Shown piece by piece: positions 34,812-43,082 of a stretch of 43,396 nucleotides of DNA. The DNA comes from Streptomyces sp. yr375 (GTDB lineage Bacteria > Actinomycetota > Actinomycetes > Streptomycetales > Streptomycetaceae), in the NCBI RefSeq assembly GCF_900110755.1, contig NZ_FOFF01000064.1, forward strand, positions 1 to 43,396, written 5' to 3'. The notes beneath the pieces were generated by a model. The model had not been told where the DNA came from. It did no database searches and saw only the letters and a program-made list of their open reading frames with translations. Within the stretch, counting starts at the first letter, position 1. Every line of letters begins with the position of its first letter. Made by a program: the position numbers and the translations under genes.

Positions 34812-34868
34812 GGGGAGGGGAAAGGGGGAGGCAGAGGGGGGGGAGCTGGAGGTGAGGGGGAGGGGCGG
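34812..34868. other. G-run tract between convergent genes
   Basis: At least five runs of four or more G lie on the plus strand just after the pentapeptide-repeat stop at 34808 (for example 34812-34815, 34817-34820, 34824-34828 and 34836-34843). In the transcript this could fold as an RNA G-quadruplex and slow or end transcription. It fills most of the gap to the convergent gene at 34881. Confidence 0.6.
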
Positions 34869-34880
34869 GCGTCCGGGGTG

Positions 34881-35381
34881 TTACTTCAGGCGGGGGAATT
34901 TGGCCTGCAACGTCCAGATCGCCGGGTTCTCCCCCAGGTCGTCGTGCAGGTCGGTCAGGTCGGCGAGGAGGTCGTGCAGGAAGTCGCGGGCCTCGCGGCG
35001 GAGTTCGGCGTGGGAGAAGGTGAGCGCGGGCTCCTCCACCCGCATCCAGTCGGCCTCGATGTCCACCCAGCCGAAGCGCCGCTCGAAGAGCATGCGGTCG
35101 GTGGACTCGGTGAAGTCCAGTTCGGCGTACTGGGGGCGGGAGGCGCGGGAGCCCGCCGGGTCCTGGTCGATCCGCTCCACGATGTCGCACAGCGCCCACG
35201 CGAAGTCCAGCACCGGCACCCATCCCCAGGCTGTGGACACCTCGCGGTCGGCCTTCGTGTCGGCGAGGTAGACGTCGCCGCAGAACAGGTCGTGGCGCAG
35301 GGCGCGGACGTCCGCGCGGCGGTAGTCCGTCTGCGGCGGGTCCGGGAAGCGGTTGGAGAGGGCGTAGCCGATATCGAGCAC
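34881..35381 (-). CDS. Hypothetical protein
   Basis: Protein of 166 residues starting at GTG 35381 (VLDIGYALSNRFPDPP). It is soluble, acidic and aromatic-rich, with ALCDIVERIDQDP, LDFTESTDRMLFERRFGWVDIEADWM and a helical C-terminus (RREARDFLHDLLADLTDLHDDLG). I do not recognise a family. Codon use is normal for the genome, so it is probably real. It is divergent from the M1 peptidase gene (58 bases between starts) and convergent with the pentapeptide-repeat gene. Confidence 0.72.
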   Translation of the reverse strand: MLDIGYALSNRFPDPPQTDYRRADVRALRHDLFCGDVYLADTKADREVSTAWGWVPVLDFAWALCDIVERIDQDPAGSRASRPQYAELDFTESTDRMLFERRFGWVDIEADWMRVEEPALTFSHAELRREARDFLHDLLADLTDLHDDLGENPAIWTLQAKFPRLK

Positions 35382-35439
35382 GTAGGCGATGGTGTCACGC
35401 CCCCGCGCCCGGCCCCGACGCCGTCATAGGATCGCCGGC

Positions 35440-36858
35440 ATGCCCAGATTCGTACGCCTTGGCCCGCCCGCCGCGCTCCTGGCCTTAGCTTTGACCCTCA
35501 CCGCGTGCGACAGCTCGAAAGACGGCTCGCGGGACGGTGGTCGGCACGGCGCTTCCGGCCTGGGCGACCGGTACTTCCCGAAGGCGGGCAACGGCGGCTA
35601 CGACGTCTCCCACTACGGCCTCACCCTCGCCTACACCCCCGACGGCAACCGTCTCACCGGCACCGCCGTCATCACGGCCCGCGCGACCGAGGACCTCACC
35701 GCCTTCAACCTGGACCTGGCGGGCATGAAGGTCGAGAAGGTGACCGTCGGGGGCGGTACGGCCGCGTACGACCGGGACGGCCAGGAGCTGACGATCCGCC
35801 CGCCCACCCCCCTCCCCAAGGGCACGACCTTCAAGGCCGAGGTCCGCTATTCCGGCAGCCCGCGCACGATCACGGACCCGGACGGCTCGAAGGAGGGCTG
35901 GCTGCGCACGGCGGACGGCGCGCTCGCCCTCGGCGAACCGACCGGCTCGATGGCCTGGTTCCCCGGCAACCACCACCCCTCCGACAAGGCGTCGTACGAC
36001 GTCGAGGTCACGGTCCCGAAGGGCCTGACGGCAGTCTCCAACGGCGAGTTGAAGAGCGAGCGCACGACGGCCGACGGTCGCAGCACCTTCACCTGGCACA
36101 CGGCGGAGCCGATGGCGAGCTACCTGGCGACCGTCGCGATCGGCCGCTACAAGGTCACCCGTTCCGCCACCACGGACGGCTTGCCGGTGTACGTAGCGGT
36201 CGACCCGACCCAGACCGCCGCGAGCAGCAAGGTGCTGGCCCGGCTCCCGGAGATCATGGACTGGGCGGCGGACACCTTCGGCCCGTACCCCTTCTCCTCC
36301 ACGGGCGCGATCGTCGACCGCCCCGGGGACGCCGGCTACGCCCTGGAGACCCAGAACCGTCCCGTCTACCCCGGCGCCCCCGACCTCGTGACCCTCGTCC
36401 ACGAGAGCGCGCACCAGTGGTTCGGCGACTCCGTGACGCCGAAGAGCTGGCAGGACATGTGGCTCAACGAGGGCTTCGCGACCTACGCCGAGTGGCTCTG
36501 GACGGAGGACGAGGGCGGCGCGACCGCGGAGCAGACGTTCAACGACCTGTACGACCACGGCGAGGACGAGTACGACGACCTGTGGTCCTTCGCACCCGCG
36601 AAGCCCACGACCGCCGCCCACATCTCCGACACCCCCGTCTACCTGCGCGGCGCGATGGTGATCCACCGCATCCGCCAGACCGTCGGCGACGACGCCTTCC
36701 ACGACCTGGTCCAGGGCTGGACCGCCGCCCACCGCCACGCCAACGCGGACACGGCGGCCTTCACGGCGTACGTCGAAAAGGCAGCGCCGGACGCGGACTT
36801 CGACGACATCTGGTCGGACTGGCTGTACGGAGCGGCCAAGCCGCCGCGCCGCCCGTGA
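35440..36858 (+). CDS. Secreted M1-family zinc metallopeptidase, lipoprotein
   Basis: Aminopeptidase-N-type enzyme of 472 residues. The signal peptide ends in a lipobox (LTAC, Cys 23), so it should be anchored outside the membrane. The zinc site is H321-E-S-A-H325 with E344 (WLNEGF) eighteen residues on, the classic HExxH-x18-E. The family's GxMEN exopeptidase motif appears altered to YALETQN. It is shorter than full aminopeptidase N, lacking the long C-terminal domain. Residue 16, in the signal peptide, is encoded by TTA (35485-35487), so expression may be bldA-dependent and tied to development. It ends three bases before the convergent Nudix gene. Confidence 0.92.
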   Translation: MPRFVRLGPPAALLALALTLTACDSSKDGSRDGGRHGASGLGDRYFPKAGNGGYDVSHYGLTLAYTPDGNRLTGTAVITARATEDLTAFNLDLAGMKVEKVTVGGGTAAYDRDGQELTIRPPTPLPKGTTFKAEVRYSGSPRTITDPDGSKEGWLRTADGALALGEPTGSMAWFPGNHHPSDKASYDVEVTVPKGLTAVSNGELKSERTTADGRSTFTWHTAEPMASYLATVAIGRYKVTRSATTDGLPVYVAVDPTQTAASSKVLARLPEIMDWAADTFGPYPFSSTGAIVDRPGDAGYALETQNRPVYPGAPDLVTLVHESAHQWFGDSVTPKSWQDMWLNEGFATYAEWLWTEDEGGATAEQTFNDLYDHGEDEYDDLWSFAPAKPTTAAHISDTPVYLRGAMVIHRIRQTVGDDAFHDLVQGWTAAHRHANADTAAFTAYVEKAAPDADFDDIWSDWLYGAAKPPRRP

Positions 36859-36861
36859 ACC

Positions 36862-37338
36862 TCACGGCCCGGTGCCCGCCTCCCACTGATCGAGCAGCCG
36901 GGCGAGACCGGACGGCCACACCGTCTCGGCCTCCTCGGCGAGCTCCGCGCGCGTCCACCAGCGCCAGCCGAGGATGCCGTCCACGGCGTGGGCGGCCACC
37001 AGGTCGTCCCCGGCGGGCTCACGGCGCGGCCCGGCGGTGACGTAGATGTGGTCGTACTGCCGGACGAGGGTGCCGGCGCGCACGAAGTCGTGTTCCCAGG
37101 TGCACAGCAGCGGCCCGGGCTCCAGATCCGTCCACCCGGTCTCCTCGCCCAGCTCCCGCAGCGCACCCTCGCGCGGCGACTCCCCGTCCTCCAGCCCACC
37201 CCCGGGCAACGCCCAGTGCACGCCGTCCTCGACGTTGTAGTACCGGAAGAGCAGCACGGCCCCGCCGGGATCGACGACAGCCACCCGCCCGGCCTGACGC
37301 TCCCGCTTTTCGACCAACTCGACGCCCCCGCCCGTCAC
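36862..37338 (-). CDS. Nudix hydrolase
   Basis: Protein of 158 residues. A complete Nudix box is present (G-x5-E-x7-REUxEExGU): GGGLEDGESPREGALREL followed by GEETGW. It would hydrolyse a nucleoside diphosphate-linked substrate with magnesium; the substrate is not predictable. It is convergent with the M1 peptidase gene with only three bases between the stops, leaving no separate terminator. Confidence 0.92.
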   Translation of the reverse strand: MTGGGVELVEKRERQAGRVAVVDPGGAVLLFRYYNVEDGVHWALPGGGLEDGESPREGALRELGEETGWTDLEPGPLLCTWEHDFVRAGTLVRQYDHIYVTAGPRREPAGDDLVAAHAVDGILGWRWWTRAELAEEAETVWPSGLARLLDQWEAGTGP

Positions 37339-37389
37339 CCCACCTGCCCAGCCACTCGCCCGGTCACTCGACCGGCATCTACCCAGCGG

Positions 37390-37761
37390 TCACCTGGGTA
37401 CGCTCTCGAAGGGCGGATACCAGGGTTCGTATTCCGGCACCTCGATGTGGGGCATGTGCTGGTGGAAAAGCCCTTCGAGCAGCTCTCGCTGATCCTTGAG
37501 GAAGTCGTCCAGCGGAACGCCGCCGCCGGGGACGGGCCCGATCGTCGGGTAGTTCACCGGCTCCGGATTGTCCGCCTCGGCGGCCTTCTTGTCCTCGAAG
37601 TCGAGACGGGCGACGCCGCCGTCCTGAACTCCCTGGAAGTAGGCCTGGAGGGTTTCGTCGTCGAGGGGCGCCGGTGCTTGAGCGGTGCACTGGGGCGCTT
37701 CCCAGCCGAAAATGAGCCCGGCCAAATACCACTCGTTGACACTCGCGGGCGTAGCACTCAT
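37390..37761 (-). CDS. Hypothetical small protein
   Basis: Protein of 123 residues. The start ATG 37761 has GGGAGGA directly upstream, a strong ribosome site; the frame runs further back but without coding character. It is acidic and Pro-rich (LDDETLQAYFQGVQDGGVARLDFEDKKAAE, then HMPHIEVPEYEPWYPPFESVP), with no signal peptide or membrane segment. I do not recognise the family. Divergent from LysR at 37943, so it is a candidate target of that regulator. Confidence 0.7.
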   Translation of the reverse strand: MSATPASVNEWYLAGLIFGWEAPQCTAQAPAPLDDETLQAYFQGVQDGGVARLDFEDKKAAEADNPEPVNYPTIGPVPGGGVPLDDFLKDQRELLEGLFHQHMPHIEVPEYEPWYPPFESVPR

Positions 37762-37942
37762 CTTTTCCTCCCGTGAATTGACGCGACAATTCTCCTCCGG
37801 TCGACAATCTCCCGCACCCGGAGACGGACGGATGGACGGATGGACGGACCCGGAGTAAACGCGCCGCCTACCGAGTTGCACCACCCATGACGACGATGGA
37901 CACGATGGGGACGATGGAGATGACGGATGGGGACGGGAGCCG

Positions 37943-38839
37943 ATGAGCCTTCGTCAGTATGAGTACGCCTTGGCCGTCGCCGAACACGGCTCGGTGACGG
38001 CGGCGGCGGAGCTGCTGCACGTCGCTCAACCGTCGGTGTCCCAGCAGATCCGCGGCCTGGAGCGGGAACTCGGCGTGAAACTGTTCGCCCGGACCGCGAC
38101 CGGACTGGTGCCCACCGTGGTCGGCCGCGCGTTCCTGCGGGAGGCGGAGGTCGCGGTGAGCGCGTCGCGGCGGGCGAGGGCGACGGCGCGGGCCGGTGCC
38201 GACGAGCTGGTGGGCGAGTTGGTGGTCGCGGTCCAGATGGGCTTCGGCACACGGCAGTTGCCGGGTGCGCTGGGCGTACTGCGCCGCCGCTTCCCCCGGT
38301 TGGAGGTCACCGTCTTCGAGGAGCCGAGCTCCGCCGAGCTGGAACGGCTGTGCCGCGGGGGCGTGTTGGACCTCGCGCTGATGGCGGCGTGCCGCCGCAC
38401 CCCCGCCGACGCCCACCACCTCGGCGACGAGGAGTTCGTCGTGGTGCTGGGCCCCGGACACTGCCAACTCGCCGCCGAACGAGTCGAGTTGCGCGAACTG
38501 GCGGGGGAGCCGTGGGTACGCTTCGACCGTGACAGCGCGCTCGACGGCGTACTGCTGAACGTACTGCGGGACAACGACCTGCCCCCGACCACGGCCGCCA
38601 GGGTCTCCCAGACGGCAACGGCAGTGCGCTGGGCCGCCCAAGGGCTGGGGGTGACGCTCGTCCCCGCCTCCGCAGTCCCCCACGGTCACGAGCACCTCGT
38701 CCGCCCGGTGGCCCCGGCCGTGTCCCAGCCCGTCATCGCCGTACTCCGCCCCGGCGCGGGCCCGGCGGAGACGGCCCTACTCGAACTCCTACGCCAGGAA
38801 CCCTGGTCCCCACCAGCACAGCGTCCACCTCACCGCTGA
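37943..38839 (+). CDS. LysR-family transcriptional regulator
   Basis: Protein of 298 residues with an N-terminal winged helix (LRQYEYALAVAEHGSVTAAAELLHVAQPSVSQQIRGLERELGVKLF in pieces) and a periplasmic-binding-like effector domain. GGGAG lies just before the start. The upstream 181 bases contain a short GGAC/GGAT tetranucleotide repeat (about 37831-37849) and two GATGG-rich tracts. LysR proteins often control a divergent neighbour, here the hypothetical gene at 37390-37761. The ligand is unknown. Confidence 0.93.
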   Translation: MSLRQYEYALAVAEHGSVTAAAELLHVAQPSVSQQIRGLERELGVKLFARTATGLVPTVVGRAFLREAEVAVSASRRARATARAGADELVGELVVAVQMGFGTRQLPGALGVLRRRFPRLEVTVFEEPSSAELERLCRGGVLDLALMAACRRTPADAHHLGDEEFVVVLGPGHCQLAAERVELRELAGEPWVRFDRDSALDGVLLNVLRDNDLPPTTAARVSQTATAVRWAAQGLGVTLVPASAVPHGHEHLVRPVAPAVSQPVIAVLRPGAGPAETALLELLRQEPWSPPAQRPPHR

Positions 38840-38893
38840 CGCCCTGAAGCCGTCGGCAGTACTGCTGGCAGCACTACCAGTGATGACGACGCA

Positions 38894-39664
38894 TCAGCCC
38901 CTCGGAAATTCCCCACCATCCACGACGAGATTGCTCCCGGTCAGCCAGCTCGCCCGGTCGGACATGAGGAACAGCACCGCGTGGGCGATGTCGTCGGGCT
39001 GACCGATGCGCCCCAGCGGCACGATGGTGTCGTTCTCGCCCTGCGTCCGGTCGAGTTGCGCCCACTGCTCCCGCGTCAGTTCGCCGCCGGGCGTGGCGAC
39101 CCTGCCGGGCGTCACGGTGTTGACCCGGATCCCGAACGGGGCCAACTCCGAGGCCAGTCCCCGGCTGTAGTTCTCCAGCGCCGCCTTCGCCGCCGTGTAG
39201 TGCAGGAACGGCGGAGGCGTGACGGGGACGGCGGCCGAGGAGACGTGCACGATCACCCCCGAACGCCGCTCCCGCATCGCCGGTACCAGCAGCGAGTCCA
39301 GCCGCACCGAGGCCAGGTAGTTCAGGTCCAACTGGTCCTGCCACTCCTCGTCGGGAATGGCCGAGGTGCTCTCGTACGGCCGCGCCCCACCCGCGTTGTG
39401 GACGACGACGTCCACCCCGCCGAGCCTCTCCTGCGCGGCCGTGGCGATCGCCTCCGCTCCGGCCCGCGTCCGCACATCGGCCGCCACGAAGCCGGCCCCC
39501 TCCGGCACCGAGCCCGTCGCCGACCTGGCGGTCGTCAGCACGTCGGCCCCCGCGTCCAGGAGTTGGCGCACGATGGCCGCCCCGATCCCACGAGAACCAC
39601 CCGTGACCAGGGCCCGCTTTCCCACAAACTCTCGCGTGCCGGAACCATTCTCAATCGTGGTCAT
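38894..39664 (-). CDS. SDR-family oxidoreductase
   Basis: Classical short-chain dehydrogenase of 256 residues. Cofactor motif TGGSRGIG near residue 24, NAG in VVHNAGG, catalytic Y-x3-K in HYTAAKAALEN with an upstream Ser (VSSAAVP), and the C-terminal GSNLVVDGGEF. TTARS after the second strand suggests NADP preference. The start is ATG 39664 (MTTIENG) with GGGACGGG upstream; the longer frame to 39808 is unlikely. It is convergent with LysR. The substrate is unknown. Confidence 0.92.
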   Translation of the reverse strand: MTTIENGSGTREFVGKRALVTGGSRGIGAAIVRQLLDAGADVLTTARSATGSVPEGAGFVAADVRTRAGAEAIATAAQERLGGVDVVVHNAGGARPYESTSAIPDEEWQDQLDLNYLASVRLDSLLVPAMRERRSGVIVHVSSAAVPVTPPPFLHYTAAKAALENYSRGLASELAPFGIRVNTVTPGRVATPGGELTREQWAQLDRTQGENDTIVPLGRIGQPDDIAHAVLFLMSDRASWLTGSNLVVDGGEFPRG

Positions 39665-39860
39665 GCCCGTCCCTTTTCGTTCGCGTATCAGCCCGCTCGA
39701 CGGAACGAAACAAACGTACGCAGAGCGCGAATCCTCGGAGAATTCGCGGTAAGCACTTCGTCGAAGTCGAGCTGCTTCAAGGTACGTTCGCAAAAGAACG
39801 AGAGGCAAAGACGAAATACGAGTAGGAGCTATAGGGGATCCCTATGTCACCCCGCGCAGG

Positions 39861-40376
39861 TCAGTCGCGGCCGGGCCGGTCAAGAAGCTCGAACCACACA
39901 TGCTTGCCACCCAGCCCAGCCGCACCGGTCAGATCACTCGGATTACTCGGATCACTCAGGCCGGTCAGACCCGCCAGACTCGACGGATGCGCGGCCCCGA
40001 CACCCCACGCCGTCGCCATCGCCTCGACGAGCAGCAACCCGCGCCCGCAGTCGCTGTCATGGTCGGGTGCCGGACGGGCCGAAGGAGCCGGGGGCCTGGC
40101 CGGCTCGTCGTCGTACACGGCCACCCGCACCCGGTCATGACGGACGACAGCTTCGAGTCGAACGGCCAGGGACCCGGTGTGCCGCCCCACATTCGTCACC
40201 AACTCGGACACCAACAGCCCGGCGGTGTCCCGGAGTTCGGGATGCCCGGTCACTTGGAGCAGAAGAGCGACCGTGTCCCGGCAGATCTTGGGGCTGGTGG
40301 GGGAGTTGGGGGTGCGGAGGCGGTAGATCTGCGGGGGGTGGGGGAGGTGAGGGGCGGCAGGTGCGGTGGGGTCCAT
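39861..40376 (-). CDS. HATPase-type ATP-binding protein (anti-sigma-like)
   Basis: Protein of 171 residues with a GHKL ATPase core: VSELVTNVGRHTG (N box) and CGRGLLLVEAMA (G box). This is the SpoIIAB/RsbW-like class abundant in Streptomyces beside XRE/DUF397 pairs. Start ATG 40376 has GAGGGAG upstream. A Ser/Asp/Thr-rich insert near the C-terminus (LTGLSDPSNPSDLTG) comes from short imperfect DNA repeats. It is divergent from the XRE-DUF397 pair, the usual arrangement for this set. Confidence 0.88.
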   Translation of the reverse strand: MDPTAPAAPHLPHPPQIYRLRTPNSPTSPKICRDTVALLLQVTGHPELRDTAGLLVSELVTNVGRHTGSLAVRLEAVVRHDRVRVAVYDDEPARPPAPSARPAPDHDSDCGRGLLLVEAMATAWGVGAAHPSSLAGLTGLSDPSNPSDLTGAAGLGGKHVWFELLDRPGRD

Positions 40377-40508
40377 GTCGGGGGCTCCCTCGTTGTTCCG
40401 GTGGGTACAGGGTGTTCCGCCCGCACACCGCCATGGCTCGGCCACGCCAACTGGCATGGCTGCACTGTGGGGTTACTGGTGCGTGGTGCGGTACGAGGAA
40501 GACAGTAG

Positions 40509-40524
40509 GGCACAGATATGTGCC
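40509..40524. promoter_or_regulatory. Inverted repeat GGCACA-N4-TGTGCC, candidate operator
   Basis: Perfect 6-bp arms around GATA, in the divergent gap between the HATPase and XRE genes and 93 bases before the XRE start. It is placed well for autoregulation by the XRE protein. Confidence 0.45.
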
Positions 40525-40616
40525 GTCGCATAATGATGACGGAACTATCACCCGTGTGGGTGGACCCGTCGGAGTGCGGCGCGGCAGACTGTGTCCGTAA
40601 GGCAGGAAGGGAATCG

Positions 40617-41468
40617 ATGCCCCCCAGGAGCAATCCCACGGCGCGGCAGGCGCGGCTGGGCGCGGAGCTGCGCAAGTTGCGTGAGGCGGCAGGGCTGACC
40701 ACCACCGAGGCGGGTGCGCTGTTGGGCGGGAACCAGGCCCAGATCAGCCACATCGAGGCCGGCCGCTGGGGCGTGAGCGGTGCGCGGGTACGGCAGTTGG
40801 CCGTGCACTACGAGGCCTCGAACGCCGAACTGGTCGACGCGCTCTGCGCGATGGCCGAGGAGCGGGGCAAACGGTGGTGGGACGCGTACCGGAGCGTCCT
40901 CGCCCCGGGGTTTCTCGACGTCGCCGAACTCGAATTCCGGGCGACGTACCTCAGGTCTCTGCAGACGGTGACGATCCCGGGGCTGCTGCAGACCGAGGAG
41001 TACGTGCGGGCCATCCACAGCGACCGCGTCCCGCCGCTTCCGCCCGCAGTGACCGACCTGCGGATCGAGTTCCGGCTGATCCGGAGCCAGGTCCTCGAAC
41101 GGGACGACCCGCCCCCCTTCGAGGCGTACATCCACGAGGCGGCTCTACGGATGCGGTTCGGCGGCCGCAAGGTCACACAGGCCCAACTCGGCTACTTGCG
41201 CCAGGTCTCCGACCGGCCGACGGTGACCGTACGGGTCATCCCTTTCGCGTACGAGGGCTTCATCGAGGCCACCCAACCCGTGCTCTACGCGGGCGGCCCG
41301 GTGGGGGAGTTGGACACCGTCCGGCTCGACAGCGCCCTGGGCGGACGCAGCCTGTACGCCGACGCCGCGCTCCGAAAGTACCGCGCACAGTTCGAGGTCG
41401 CCGACCGGGCCGCGCTCAGCGCGCAGGAGTCCCTCCGGCTCATTCACAGCATCGAGAGAGAACTATGA
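40617..41468 (+). CDS. XRE/DUF5753 (Scr1-type) transcriptional regulator
   Basis: Protein of 283 residues. The N-terminal helix-turn-helix (LGAELRKLREAAGLTTTEAG, then NQAQISHIEAGRWGVS) is followed by a DUF5753 domain (TIPGLLQTEEYVRAIHSDRVPPL, YIHEAALRMRFGG, VRVIPFAYEGF). Start ATG 40617 has GGAAGGGA upstream. In S. coelicolor this class (Scr1) pairs with a DUF397 protein (Scr2), which is the next gene here with a 4-bp ATGA overlap. Such pairs influence development and antibiotic production. Confidence 0.93.
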   Translation: MPPRSNPTARQARLGAELRKLREAAGLTTTEAGALLGGNQAQISHIEAGRWGVSGARVRQLAVHYEASNAELVDALCAMAEERGKRWWDAYRSVLAPGFLDVAELEFRATYLRSLQTVTIPGLLQTEEYVRAIHSDRVPPLPPAVTDLRIEFRLIRSQVLERDDPPPFEAYIHEAALRMRFGGRKVTQAQLGYLRQVSDRPTVTVRVIPFAYEGFIEATQPVLYAGGPVGELDTVRLDSALGGRSLYADAALRKYRAQFEVADRAALSAQESLRLIHSIEREL

Positions 41469-41665
41469 ACCCGCCTGCCACACCTGAGCCCCGCTGGCAG
41501 AAGTCGTCCTTCTCAGGAGTCGACGGCGAGGACTGCGTCGAAGTCACCCACGCAGAACCCCACCTCCTGCTCCGGGAGAGCGACGATCCCACCATCGCGC
41601 TCACGCTGTCCCCGCCCGCCCTGCTGTCCCTGATACGCCAAACCAAGGACAAGACCGAGACCTAG
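41465..41665 (+). CDS. DUF397 (Scr2-type) small protein
   Basis: Protein of 66 residues with the family core RWQKSSFSGVDGEDCVEVTH, then LLLRESDDP and a C-terminal helix. The start overlaps the XRE stop as ATGA, so the two are translationally coupled. It is the presumed partner of the upstream regulator, described in the family as a toxin-like or activating partner. Confidence 0.94.
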   Translation: MNPPATPEPRWQKSSFSGVDGEDCVEVTHAEPHLLLRESDDPTIALTLSPPALLSLIRQTKDKTET

Positions 41666-41673
41666 CCCAACCC

Positions 41674-42285
41674 TCACCCCAGGACCAGCAATTCGGCCTC
41701 GATCAACTCCCGCGCCTCCTGGCCATAGACAGCCGACCGCTCCAACAGGCCGAAGGCCTTCTCGTAGGTGGAGATGGCATCCACCTCGGTGACGCTGAGG
41801 CAGGACGCGTAGGTCTCGACCTCGACCAGTTCTCCGTCGAAGATGGCGAACGAATGCCCTGGATACACGGCGAGTTCCGCCCGCGCGGGAATCACCCCCA
41901 GCCTCAAGCCCGGTAGGCTGAACACATCGAGCAGGTGCCTGAGCTGACCCCGCATCACCTCGACGCCGCCCATGTTCGTCCGCAAGGCCTGTTCGTCCAA
42001 CAGGGTGTGATACGTGCGTCCCCCTTGGCCCATGTACTGGGCGCGGGCCGTGCGGTGAGCGACGCCGTCCTCGACGTCGTCGGGGATGGCGTGGAAGTCG
42101 ACGACGCGCCGAAGGACGGCCCGTGCGTAGTCCGCGGTCTGGAGATCCCCGTCGATGATGTTGCTGTGGTACGACCGGGTGTCCTTGGTCTCCCGCACAA
42201 GTTCCAGAAACGCCCCCTGGACCGCCCCCGTTCCTTCCTGAAGCTGCTCGTCCCACGTCAGGTGTGCGTGCTTGGGCTGCGTCAT
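41674..42285 (-). CDS. DUF5753 (Scr1-type) protein lacking the helix-turn-helix
   Basis: Protein of 203 residues holding only the DUF5753 part (RSYHSNIIDGDLQTADYARAVLRR, RTYHTLLDEQALRTNMGG, RLGVIPARAELAVYPGHSF). Related regulators begin with a DNA-binding domain that is absent here. In the same frame upstream, a GTG preceded by GGAG begins a 13-codon stub (VAEPPNLHVLARF) that ends in TGA, then the frame reopens into this gene. The helix-turn-helix may have been lost by deletion, or the protein may be a natural DNA-binding-free partner. Confidence 0.8.
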   Translation of the reverse strand: MTQPKHAHLTWDEQLQEGTGAVQGAFLELVRETKDTRSYHSNIIDGDLQTADYARAVLRRVVDFHAIPDDVEDGVAHRTARAQYMGQGGRTYHTLLDEQALRTNMGGVEVMRGQLRHLLDVFSLPGLRLGVIPARAELAVYPGHSFAIFDGELVEVETYASCLSVTEVDAISTYEKAFGLLERSAVYGQEARELIEAELLVLG

Positions 42286-42712
42286 GGTGGAAGCCTGCCA
42301 CCGGGCCTCACGTCGCGAACCTCAAAACCGTGCAAGCACATGCAAGTTCGGCGGTTCAGCCACGAGACTCCTTTCATGTCCGGTCTCCGTGCACCTGGCG
42401 AACGTGGTGGTCGGCGGGATCGCCACAGCAGGGGATGTGGGGTGCTGTTTCCCGGGCGGTGGCCGGGCCCACTGGCCGAACCCCAAAAGCGCCGTGATCA
42501 CGGAGGGGCGACACCGCAGACCGCTCAGTGATCATGGCGAACCGCAGTTCGGACGAAGCTCCTCTCGCCACCCTCACCGAGAAAGAACACTTCAAAACGA
42601 ACGGTGGCGGATGCGCTCGCGCTTCCATGCGCCGCGCTTGCGCCCTCCTGCTGATCGGTCGGGAGGATGAAGTTCGTGCACGTTGGTGCAACTCTCTTCG
42701 GCAGAAGCAGCC
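42286..42712. other. 427-base gap, no convincing gene
   Basis: It contains the 13-codon stub described for the DUF5753 gene and a direct repeat TGCAAG-N4-TGCAAG at 42331-42346, which may be a control site. Frames through the rest lack the normal third-base G/C bias. The base composition is more AT-rich than the neighbourhood. Confidence 0.6.
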
Positions 42713-43027
42713 ATGTCCCTGAAGATTCTCGGTATCAGCCCCAACACGCCCACTGACGAGTCTCCGACGATCTGGTTTCACGAGGAGACAAGCGATCTCC
42801 TGATCCAGTCGTACAAGGCGACCGAATAAGAAGTTGAAGAGGGCCAGGAAGTCGGTTCGATCCCTGGACATTCCACCGACGTTCCCGACCACGAGACGAT
42901 CATCAGGCTCCCGGCGTTCATGCTGAAGTACATCCCCCGCCCAGACAACGGCAACGGAGAAACAGCAAGTGCGACCTCCAGCGCGCAACGCCCTGGCGAA
43001 GGCCCAACACTTTGCCGTGCAACTTGA
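42713..43027 (+). pseudogene. Small hypothetical protein gene broken by an in-frame TAA
   Basis: ATG 42713 reads 38 codons (MSLKILGISPNTPTDESPTI, then WFHEETSDLLIQSYKATE) to TAA at 42827. The same frame then continues coherently (EVEEGQEVGSIPGHSTDVPD, HETIIRLPAFMLKYIPR) to TGA 43025. The text on both sides of the stop reads as one protein, so a point mutation probably created the TAA. It recalls small proteins found beside XRE/DUF6879 genes in Streptomyces, by memory only. The extreme C-terminus overlaps the next gene and may not belong. Confidence 0.72.
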
Positions 43028-43082
43028 GTTGCGCGACAGTGAGGAGCCTCGCGTTTTCCGGACAGGCTTCTGGCCGTTCATT
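42969..43082 (+). pseudogene. DUF6879-like gene start, truncated by an IS element
   Basis: GTG 42969 has GGAGA eight bases upstream. The encoded start (RNALAKAQHFAVQLELRDSE, then VFRTGFWPF) resembles the N-terminal part of DUF6879 proteins. After about 38 codons the sequence becomes the antisense end of an IS3-family transposase, so the gene is cut. The exact junction is not defined but lies around 43070-43085. Confidence 0.55.

Noticed and set aside
38856..38865. GCAGTACTGC palindrome between LysR and SDR as a terminator
   Set aside because: No loop, short arms, and extension of the stem is imperfect.
42528..42722. 64-residue plus-strand frame (MIMANRSSDEAPLATL)
   Set aside because: No clear ribosome site or family, and it overlaps the better supported start at 42713.
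42374..43081. 235-residue minus-strand frame
   Set aside because: It runs antisense through the interrupted small gene and shows no recognisable motif or codon bias.
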